Assembly (NCBI RefSeq): GCF_015594925.2
Contig: NZ_CP087591.1
Span: 372,001 to 436,000 of the forward strand
Direction: 5' to 3'
From: Vibrio sp. VB16
GTDB lineage: Bacteria > Pseudomonadota > Gammaproteobacteria > Enterobacterales > Vibrionaceae
DNA length: 64,000 nucleotides
Shown: positions 43,750 through 51,360 of the stretch, one piece after another
How positions within the stretch are numbered: position 1 is the first letter of the stretch
How the letters are laid out: each line of letters begins with the position of its first letter
Program-made: the position numbers and the translations under genes
The notes under the pieces: generated by a model
Told to the model about the DNA's origin: nothing
Database searches by the model: none
The model's input: only the letters and a program-made list of their open reading frames with translations

Positions 43750-45885
43750 TTAGCAATTATGGACTTGCTTCATGAGGTTTTTTACATCTAAGATAAGCGC
43801 AACGTTACCGTCACCTAACACCGTCGCCCCTGTTAACCCTTCTAAGTTTTCAAAAATCTTACCCAATGGTTTAATAACCGTTTGCTGCTCACCATGTAGC
43901 TCATCGACGACAAATCCAGCGCGTTCGTCACCAGTACGGACAACGACCAAACTTTGTCGGCTATTTTTAGTTATCTGCTTGTTGGGGTTAAAGTATTCAG
44001 CAAGTTTTAGGTAGGGCATTGCCACGCCACGCAGGTTGACGTAGTGCTGGACTTCATCTATTTTCCATTCACTGCTGTTCATCTCTACACATTCTTCCAC
44101 CATATCCAGAGGAATGATGTAACGTTCCTTATCCGCTTCAACCATAAAACCATCAATAATCGCTAGTGTTAACGGCAAGTGAACGGTAATGGTTGTCCCT
44201 TTTCCGTCGATGCTATCGATACTGACATTCCCTCGTAATGCTTCTATATTCCGGCGGACGACATCCATACCCACACCACGACCAGAAAGGTCGCTGGCTT
44301 GCTGCTTGGTACTTAAACCTGCTTCAAAAATTAGATTGTAGATCTCTTGATCTGAGAGTTTTGCATCACGGCTTACCAATCCTTTTTCAATCGCTTTGTC
44401 GAGTATTTTTTGCTTATTAAGGCCAGCGCCATCATCAATAATTTGAATAACAATATGCCCTGAGTCATGGTAGGCATTGAGTGTGATTTTTCCTTGTGCA
44501 GACTTACCTGAGTCAAGCCGTGCTTGTGGCGATTCGATACCATGATCCAACGAATTTCGAATAAGATGTGTAAGGGGATCATTAATTTTTTCAACGACTG
44601 TTTTATCTAGTTCAGTTTCACTGCCGCTGATCTCTAGTTCAATTTCTTTGTTCAGTTCTTTACTTACATCACGCACTACGCGTCTAAAGCGAGAAAACGT
44701 TTCACCAATTGGGACCATACGTAATGCCAATGCCGTGTCTCGAATATTACCGACTAAAGAAGACATCGTTGCAGACACCTCTTCTGCCTCTTGAATTCCA
44801 TGTTTTTCAATCATGAGCCCCATGGCGGCACCCGAGATCACAAGCTCGCCAACTAGATTGATAAGTTGCCCAAGCTTCTGTGAGTCAACACGAATAATGC
44901 TGGACTCTGACGATAGCTTATTCTTTACTTGTTGTTGCTTAGTCAGTGCTTTCTCAACAACCTCAGCTTGCACTACATTCTGATCAATAAGGATTTCACC
45001 AATCGGCTTGCTTTGTGTTGCCTGGTTTTGGGTCTGCATGGCACGAAAAATATCGTTTTCAGTTAAGACACCAACACTCACTAGCATTTCGCCTAACAAC
45101 GCGGTTTCATCATCACTTAAATCTTCTAACAATGATAAATATTGTTCAATCTGGCTACTTGGGGGCAATATATTAATGTCACAATCATCAGCAGCGAATT
45201 CAAACACATCTTCAATCGTTTGCTTAGTTGCATCACTTTTTAGTGCCATCTTAAACTGCAAGTAACAACTTTCCGGGTCAAAATTGTCATCATTAGGAAC
45301 CGATTGGTTTAGCAAAATAAACGCTTGAATCTCCCCAATAGTACTCAAGTAACGTACAAAAGAGAGAGGGTCAATACCCATACGAAATGCATCTATTTTG
45401 AAACATAAACTGATGAGCCAATTACCATTCAAATCGACATCAACTTCACCTAAGTTTTGTAGCACATCCGTAGCACTTTCTTGCAAGACGGTATGATTTC
45501 GATTTAATGCAAGTGTTAACGCATCACTCGTAACTTGTAACTCATCGGAAAGTGTATTCTCGGGAAAACTGATGCAATATTTAATGAGATTTTCAGTATG
45601 ATCTCGACATGCCAATAATACCGAGATAAGTTCATCATCTATTTGTCGCTTTTCTTCACGTACACTGTCTAACACTGTTTCAGCTTCGTGGGCAAAACTC
45701 ACGACAGGTGTAAATGAAAACAGTCCAGCTGAACCTTTAATCGTATGCATAGCTCTGAAAATAGAGTTGATCACTTCCCTATCATCCGGGTTAACTTCTA
45801 ATAGAAGCAGTGAGTTTTCCATCTCATCAAGTAACTCTTGTGCTTCTTGAGAAAAGGTAATTAGGACACTTTCCATATCATTCAT
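43750..45885 (-). CDS. cheA: Chemotaxis histidine kinase CheA with GspE/MshEN-like insert
   Basis: The ATG at 45885 (MNDMESVLITFSQEAQELL) has GGA seven bases upstream; a GTG four codons earlier is less likely. The 711-residue kinase has an Hpt domain with phospho-accepting His47 in MHTIKGSAG and a middle region with a P2-like segment (about 150-240). An unusual stretch (about 260-318, LGEMLVSVGVLTENDIF and IGEILIDQNVVQAEVVEKAL) resembles GspE N-terminal repeats. A dimerisation helix pair, the HATPase domain (DPLTHLIRNSLDHGIE, DDGAG, GRGVGMDVV) and a CheW domain follow. Confidence 0.93.
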   Translation of the reverse strand: MNDMESVLITFSQEAQELLDEMENSLLLLEVNPDDREVINSIFRAMHTIKGSAGLFSFTPVVSFAHEAETVLDSVREEKRQIDDELISVLLACRDHTENLIKYCISFPENTLSDELQVTSDALTLALNRNHTVLQESATDVLQNLGEVDVDLNGNWLISLCFKIDAFRMGIDPLSFVRYLSTIGEIQAFILLNQSVPNDDNFDPESCYLQFKMALKSDATKQTIEDVFEFAADDCDINILPPSSQIEQYLSLLEDLSDDETALLGEMLVSVGVLTENDIFRAMQTQNQATQSKPIGEILIDQNVVQAEVVEKALTKQQQVKNKLSSESSIIRVDSQKLGQLINLVGELVISGAAMGLMIEKHGIQEAEEVSATMSSLVGNIRDTALALRMVPIGETFSRFRRVVRDVSKELNKEIELEISGSETELDKTVVEKINDPLTHLIRNSLDHGIESPQARLDSGKSAQGKITLNAYHDSGHIVIQIIDDGAGLNKQKILDKAIEKGLVSRDAKLSDQEIYNLIFEAGLSTKQQASDLSGRGVGMDVVRRNIEALRGNVSIDSIDGKGTTITVHLPLTLAIIDGFMVEADKERYIIPLDMVEECVEMNSSEWKIDEVQHYVNLRGVAMPYLKLAEYFNPNKQITKNSRQSLVVVRTGDERAGFVVDELHGEQQTVIKPLGKIFENLEGLTGATVLGDGNVALILDVKNLMKQVHNC

Positions 45886-45887
45886 GA

Positions 45888-46214
45888 TTAATTCCACTCT
45901 GCAGAGATGACCACAGGATCAGTAAAAAACTCGGTTAGTTTAAATAATTCAATCACTTCAAATACGGCTTGGCTGTGATGCTGCAATTTAAATTCGGCAC
46001 CTATTTCTAATGCTTGTTTTTTAAGGAAGATAAGTAGCTGTATACCAGCGCTATCGAGCTCAGATACATCGCTTAAATCGACATGAATGGTATGCCCTGT
46101 TTTTAGGTAGGGTAAAAGACTGTTTTTCTGCTCAAGTACCGTATAAATGGTCATTTCATCGCTAATATGTATAACGACTTCTTTATTCTCTGATGTTGAA
46201 ACAGTGATCGACAT
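45888..46214 (-). CDS. STAS-domain protein (anti-sigma antagonist-like)
   Basis: This 108-residue single STAS domain has the phosphorylatable Ser55 in DVSELDSAGIQLLIFLKKQA. It lies between cheY and cheA and abuts cheA; its stop is 3 bp before the cheA ATG. STAS proteins inside chemotaxis operons occur in several gammaproteobacteria, but no anti-sigma kinase gene is visible here. A role in the signaling array is inferred from the operon only. Confidence 0.9.
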   Translation of the reverse strand: MSITVSTSENKEVVIHISDEMTIYTVLEQKNSLLPYLKTGHTIHVDLSDVSELDSAGIQLLIFLKKQALEIGAEFKLQHHSQAVFEVIELFKLTEFFTDPVVISAEWN

Positions 46215-46230
46215 GACGCTCTCCCGGTCG

Positions 46231-46614
46231 TTAAGGCAGCATTAATTTGGCTACGGCATTTAATAAAACAGGGGGTTGGAAAGGCTTCACTAACCACGCT
46301 TTTGCACCAGCGGCCCTCCCCTCCTGTTTTTTAGCGTCGGATACTTCTGTGGTGAGCATCATCATCGGGGTAAATTTATAAGAGGGCATTTTCTTTGCTT
46401 CTTTGACAAGCGTAATACCATCCATCTGGGGCATATTAACATCGGTAATTATAAGGTTTATTCTCGTTTTACTGGCCTGAAGTTCAACCAATTTGGCTAG
46501 CGCATCCTTACCATTTACTGCGGTTACCACTTCAAATCCCGATTTTGTTAAGGTTAGTGTTATCACTTGACGCATAGATGCTGAATCATCAACAACCAGT
46601 ATTGTTTTTGCCAT
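46231..46614 (-). CDS. cheY: Chemotaxis response regulator CheY
   Basis: This 127-residue stand-alone receiver has Asp9/Asp10, phospho-acceptor Asp58 in IITDVNMPQMDG, Thr in MLTTEVSDA and Lys in WLVKPF. It is the first gene of the operon and would be phosphorylated by the adjacent CheA. In Vibrio the non-flagellar clusters often signal elsewhere than the flagellar motor, so its output is uncertain. Confidence 0.93.
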   Translation of the reverse strand: MAKTILVVDDSASMRQVITLTLTKSGFEVVTAVNGKDALAKLVELQASKTRINLIITDVNMPQMDGITLVKEAKKMPSYKFTPMMMLTTEVSDAKKQEGRAAGAKAWLVKPFQPPVLLNAVAKLMLP

Positions 46615-46805
46615 TTTATCCTCCTACGGATACACCAAGACTAATAAGAAAAATAACTGCCCAGAAGGTGCCAATGTTATTTCATTAAAAGTAATCTTAT
46701 TAATATCAGTCTATTATTTTGTAAATGCAGACGTTGGCAATTTTATTTTTTAATACAAATCAAAAAACGATCACCGTTAAATATATTGTTTAACCTGTCG
46801 AGCTT

Positions 46806-48011
46806 CTAGAAAAACTCAATACCATCATTATTTTCTTCTAATGAAGGCGCATCACCTGACGTATTGAGATCATGTAAAACTCTTTGCTCTGAGGTGGTAT
46901 AGCCTTGACTCATCTCTTTCAACCAATTATTTTTATCCATTTTGACAAGTTCAGTCGGACGAGCGAGTAATAAAGAGAAACGGGCAATTTCACCTTTGGT
47001 ATGTTCGAGTATTTGCCCCACACGGTCTTGAAATTGTAACGAAACTAAAATATCGTTGATCTCAGTCGTTATTTCTTCACCATGATTTTTTAATAACTCC
47101 GATGAATTAGAAAATTGGTTAATTAGCAGATTTAACCTTAAGACAACATCTTGAATAAGCTGTTGTGATGCGTTCGATTTTAATTCCTCCTCTTTAAGTT
47201 GCCTTTCAGTATTCTGAACCGCAGTACTCATCGCACAACAAATACCATCGACTTTGTCCGTCATATTTTGCCCTGTATCATTTGACCGTTTTGATAATGA
47301 TCGGACTTCATCAGCCACAACAGCAAAACCCCGACCACTATCGCCGGCTCGAGCCGCTTCAATTGCCGCATTTAGCGCCAATAAATTCGTTTGTCCGGCA
47401 ATGCCTTGCACATCAATTGCCATGGTTTGCAATTCATCCGCAAAGCTTTGTAACTGTGTTATTTCACTCAGCAGTTGTACTTTCGAAGATATAATCATTA
47501 GAAAATTACTGTTTAATGAGTTGAGCTCAGCTTCACTATTCGTAATCACCTCCGCGATACTACCTCCAGAATGATCAGACTCCAGCGCCTGGACGTCATT
47601 TAACGTCTTTCTGAGGGCTTCCTCTATTTGAGTAAAACGCATAGCAAGCGTATCAATTGCTTCTGTAGATTGCTTTATGACATCATCGATTTGTCCTTGC
47701 CAAAGCGGTAAAATAGCTTGACAAAGATCCGTCAGTTTATTGAATTTTTCAGCATCTTCTATTTGCTGTTCAACCCAGCTTTCTTTGGTATGTTGAACTT
47801 CCCGAATTAATATCGTTATATTGGTATTTACTAGCCTTGCCCCTACCAAAGATATCAAGAGAATAAGCACCGCTGAAAAAATTGCTGTTATCGAGAACTC
47901 GGCTTGAGATAAAAGGATTACCGCCGAAATCATACCAAGCAAAATAACCACTAATGTAGATTGATTTATAAAAGATGCTTTTTTTACTTTCATTTTTTTC
48001 TCTTTAGTCAT
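46806..48011 (-). CDS. Methyl-accepting chemotaxis-like protein
   Basis: The ATG at 48011 (MTKEKKMKVKKASF) has GGTG upstream. The 401-residue protein has two adjacent N-terminal transmembrane helices (about 18-58) with almost no periplasmic domain. A coiled coil and an MCP tip follow, with TNLLALNAAIEAARAGDSGRGFAVVADEVRSLSKR. The C-terminal LVSLQFQDRVGQILEH is typical of energy- or cytoplasm-sensing MCP-like proteins. It would sense an internal signal or act as an array component. It is about 190 bp upstream of cheY on the same strand. Confidence 0.9.
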   Translation of the reverse strand: MTKEKKMKVKKASFINQSTLVVILLGMISAVILLSQAEFSITAIFSAVLILLISLVGARLVNTNITILIREVQHTKESWVEQQIEDAEKFNKLTDLCQAILPLWQGQIDDVIKQSTEAIDTLAMRFTQIEEALRKTLNDVQALESDHSGGSIAEVITNSEAELNSLNSNFLMIISSKVQLLSEITQLQSFADELQTMAIDVQGIAGQTNLLALNAAIEAARAGDSGRGFAVVADEVRSLSKRSNDTGQNMTDKVDGICCAMSTAVQNTERQLKEEELKSNASQQLIQDVVLRLNLLINQFSNSSELLKNHGEEITTEINDILVSLQFQDRVGQILEHTKGEIARFSLLLARPTELVKMDKNNWLKEMSQGYTTSEQRVLHDLNTSGDAPSLEENNDGIEFF

Positions 48012-48028
48012 ACTTAACACCTAAAGCG

Positions 48029-50230
48029 TTATTGAGTAATATTCAACGATGTATTACCATTCTTTAATCTTTTATTGGCTAAAATGCTTGCATAAAAAAC
48101 CGAATTAGATGGCCAGTCATCTACCCACTTGGGGATGCAATCTGCTTGCATGGGTTTTGCTACGCTATACCCCTGTACCAAGTCACAACCTAGCTTTAAC
48201 AATGCTACGCTGTGTGCGATAGTTTCGACCCCTTCAGCAATAACCTCCCTTTTGAATGACTTCGCTAAACCAATCACACTTTCTACAATCATCAAATCAT
48301 CTGGGTTAGTTAACATATCCTGTATAAAACTCTGATCTATTTTAATAAGGTTGATGGGTAAGTGTTTGAGGTAAGTAAGTGAAGAATAACCGGTGCCAAA
48401 GTCATCTAGTGCAAAGCTGACACCTAATTTGATACAATCGTTCATGATTGTTGAAACATGCAATAGGTCATCAATCGCACTTGTCTCAAGCACCTCTAAC
48501 TGCAAATAACATGGGTCGGTCTGAGGCGTCGCTGACAAAAGAACGTCGAGACGTTTAGCAAAATCAGCTTGTTGAAGTTGTGAGGCGCAAATATTGACGC
48601 TGACAGGTATATCGTATCCCAACGCTTGCCAGGCAGTAATTTGATTAAAAGCAGTTGTAATCACCCATTCACCCAATTCGATACTGATGGGATGATTTTT
48701 AACCAGAGGCAGGAACTCAGCGGGGGCTAGCAGGCCCCGCTCGGGGTGTTGCCAACGAATTAACGCTTCTGCTCCAATCACCGTTCCTTTATTGATGTTG
48801 ACCTTGGGTTGGTAATACAAAACAAATTCACTTTGGTTCAAAGCGACACGGATACGCTCAATATTCTCACGCCGAGCATCCACAACCTTGTCATGTACAA
48901 AGTCAAAAACGTGATAACGGTTTTTACCTGCTTTCTTAGCTTCATACATGGAAAAATCAGCATGACGTACAAGCAAGTCCGAATCGGAATTGTCTTGCGG
49001 ATAAAATGTAACCCCCATACTGGCGGAGGTATTTAACTCAATTTCCCCGACAGTAACTGAACCAGATATAGCGTCTAGTAGCCGTGATAATGTTGATTTA
49101 CAACTATGGTTACATTCTAACCCCGTTAGAATGGCGACAAACTCATCCCCCCCTATTCGAGCAAGCGTATCGTCTGCACGTAACATTCCTTTCATGCGAT
49201 GCGATACCGCAACTAAGAGTTCATCCCCTACATGATGTCCATACTTATCATTAATGGCTTTGAATTCATCCAAATCAATGAATACTACTGCTAATGACTG
49301 CTTATCCCTTTGGCATTGTTGCATGGCTGCAGACAGATACTCCCTTAATAAGATTCTATTAGGTAAATGCGTTAGCGCATCGTAATGGGCGATTCTTTCA
49401 AGTTTCGCCTGCTCCTCTTTGATATGTGAAATATCGGTAAATAACGCAACGTAGTGCGTTATTACGTTCGTGTTATCTCTCACGGCGCTGATTGAAAGCA
49501 TTTCAGGATAGATCTCACCATTTTTGCGACAATTCCAGATTTCACCCCGCCAATGATCTGCTTTTGCCAGCGTTTCCCAGAGCTCAGCATAAAATGCTGG
49601 CGAGTGCCTACCTGATTTAAGCATACGAGGATTTTTACCCAACACTTCTTGACGGCTGTAGCCAGTAGTGGTGGTAAACGCATCATTGACATTCATAATA
49701 TTGCCAGCGGGGTCGGTAATGGTAATGCCCTCTCTGGTATGGGTAAATACAGTGGCTGCGAGTTTTAATTTTTCTTTCGACAGTTCAAATTCAGTAACAT
49801 CAATGTTTGCACCGTGTATTCTAACTAGCTGACCTTCATTACCTCGGATTACGGTAACCATACTTTTCATGTGTATGACATCACCGTTTTCTCGATACAT
49901 TCGAAAATCTATTTCAGACGGTTTATCGGCATAAAATAAAGCTTGAATTTCGCGATTTACGCGCTCAATATCAGCAGGGTGTAGAGTGTTTTCGCAGGAG
50001 ATTACAACGCGAGAGAAGCTGTCGTTACGATTAGGGTCAGATGCAAATATTGAATAACCTGATGTGTTTTTTTGCATCAGTAGATCCCAGTCCCACATGC
50101 CAAGACCATTCGCTGCTATGAATGACAGATTTATAGTTATGATATTTATTCCGCCTCGAATTCGAAGTTTGTGGTACAACCAGTTTCTTAGGCCAAGATA
50201 ACAATTGTAAAGCCAACCTCCTACCCTCAT
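48029..50230 (-). CDS. PAS-PAS-GGDEF-EAL cyclic-di-GMP protein, start uncertain
   Basis: Two PAS domains (the first beginning near ANGLGMWDWDL, about 30 codons into this frame; the second ending at YVALFTDISHIKEEQ) precede a GGDEF domain with intact RIGGDEFVAIL. An EAL domain follows with intact EALIRWQHPERG and DDFGTGYSSLTYLKHLP. Both cyclase and phosphodiesterase motifs are complete. The 5' end is unclear. The frame stays open to an ATG at 50311 through a G8 tract and three AAATGGGGGAG repeats. The residues before the first PAS look non-homologous, so the gene may have lost an N-terminal sensor. I give the ATG at 50230. Confidence 0.8.
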   Translation of the reverse strand: MRVGGWLYNCYLGLRNWLYHKLRIRGGINIITINLSFIAANGLGMWDWDLLMQKNTSGYSIFASDPNRNDSFSRVVISCENTLHPADIERVNREIQALFYADKPSEIDFRMYRENGDVIHMKSMVTVIRGNEGQLVRIHGANIDVTEFELSKEKLKLAATVFTHTREGITITDPAGNIMNVNDAFTTTTGYSRQEVLGKNPRMLKSGRHSPAFYAELWETLAKADHWRGEIWNCRKNGEIYPEMLSISAVRDNTNVITHYVALFTDISHIKEEQAKLERIAHYDALTHLPNRILLREYLSAAMQQCQRDKQSLAVVFIDLDEFKAINDKYGHHVGDELLVAVSHRMKGMLRADDTLARIGGDEFVAILTGLECNHSCKSTLSRLLDAISGSVTVGEIELNTSASMGVTFYPQDNSDSDLLVRHADFSMYEAKKAGKNRYHVFDFVHDKVVDARRENIERIRVALNQSEFVLYYQPKVNINKGTVIGAEALIRWQHPERGLLAPAEFLPLVKNHPISIELGEWVITTAFNQITAWQALGYDIPVSVNICASQLQQADFAKRLDVLLSATPQTDPCYLQLEVLETSAIDDLLHVSTIMNDCIKLGVSFALDDFGTGYSSLTYLKHLPINLIKIDQSFIQDMLTNPDDLMIVESVIGLAKSFKREVIAEGVETIAHSVALLKLGCDLVQGYSVAKPMQADCIPKWVDDWPSNSVFYASILANKRLKNGNTSLNITQ

Positions 50231-50242
50231 AGAGCGACCCGC

Positions 50243-50287
50243 GGGGGGGGAAATGGGGGAGAAATGGGGGAGTGGAAAATGGGGGAG
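50243..50287. repeat. G8 homopolymer plus three 11-bp AAATGGGGGAG repeats
   Basis: Eight G (50243-50250) are followed by AAATGGGGGAG at 50251-50261, 50262-50272 and 50277-50287, then GA repeats. This lies in the 5' part of the GGDEF-EAL open frame. Such tracts slip easily during replication. Confidence 0.85.
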
Positions 50288-50472
50288 AGAGAGAGGGAAA
50301 TCACCAGCCATACCATGACAGCCCTTATGAATGAGGCCTAGAACATGGGAGCTATTGTTATTGCAGGAATTTTTGGTTAAAGGTAGATAAAAAAGTCAGT
50401 TGTAAAAGTAAAAATTAGCGATAAAATTGGACTCATTCTATGTTGTTAATAAACTCAACCGATTTTGTTAAC

Positions 50473-50505
50473 AAAAAAACCAACGAGTAGAATTTTGTTG
50501 GTTTT
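50473..50505 (-). terminator. Terminator of the LuxR-type response regulator gene
   Basis: AAAACCAAC (50476-50484) and GTTGGTTTT (50497-50505) form the stem. On the minus strand it is followed by a T run. It lies about 85 bp beyond the stop at 50590. Confidence 0.85.
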
Positions 50506-50589
50506 AGGGTTAATGGGTGACATTCATTCACTTAGGCCGGTGGATTTTAAAGGCGTCAATCAGATCGCTTAGACATCTAGACCAGATGG

Positions 50590-51360
50590 TTAAAATAGTT
50601 CTTGTACTTTAATAGCCGCCTCTCGTCGGTTACTCACATTCAGCTTCTGATAGATGTTTTTCAGATGACTTTTCACTGTTTCAGTGGAAATAAACAATTC
50701 ATTTGCAATGGCCTTATTTTGCATTCGACCCACCAATAATTTTAGAACGGTATACTCACGGTTAGTCAGCGTATTAAGTAAATGATGATTGTTTGATTTT
50801 TGTTCTGAACCTTTGATGATCTGATCATATTGATTTGAAGCTGCAACATTGCCATCCAATGTTGCTTGCGCAAAGGCTATCTCTTTATCTTGGATTAATT
50901 CAGTATTAGGCCTTTCTTGCTGTCGTTTAAGAAAGCCTGAAACGACGATATCGGTAACCGCACTACTCAGGTATATTTGCCCATTCGTTACTGCACGTAT
51001 TGATAGGACGAGCTCTTCGGGTAAGCTTTCCTTAAGTAAGTATCCCGCCGCACCCGCATCAAGCATACCTTCAACAAAATACTTACCTGAATGGATTGAT
51101 AGCGCGATCACCTTACTTTCAGGAGATACCGCGACGATCTGTTTGGTTGCGTCAATACCATTTAGCTTAGGCATACTAATATCCATCACTACTACATCGG
51201 GTTGTAATACCTCCACTTGCATCAGCGCTTCTTCGCCATTACTTGCTTCTCCTACCACGAGTATCTCATTTTCATCTTGTAATAGAAGCGCGACGCCTTT
51301 ACGTAATAAAGCGTGGTCATCAACCAACAAGATTTTAATCAATTTATTATCATTATTCAT
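50590..51360 (-). CDS. NarL/LuxR-family response regulator
   Basis: This 256-residue response regulator has a receiver (about 1-125; Asp14/Asp15, phospho-acceptor Asp60 in DVVVMDISMPKLNG). An unusually long linker (about 145-190) and a LuxR helix-turn-helix (about 190-255; LTNREYTVLKLLVGRMQNKAIANELFISTETVKSHLKNIYQKL) follow. It overlaps the kinase gene by 8 bp and is surely its partner. Its targets are unknown. Confidence 0.92.
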   Translation of the reverse strand: MNNDNKLIKILLVDDHALLRKGVALLLQDENEILVVGEASNGEEALMQVEVLQPDVVVMDISMPKLNGIDATKQIVAVSPESKVIALSIHSGKYFVEGMLDAGAAGYLLKESLPEELVLSIRAVTNGQIYLSSAVTDIVVSGFLKRQQERPNTELIQDKEIAFAQATLDGNVAASNQYDQIIKGSEQKSNNHHLLNTLTNREYTVLKLLVGRMQNKAIANELFISTETVKSHLKNIYQKLNVSNRREAAIKVQELF

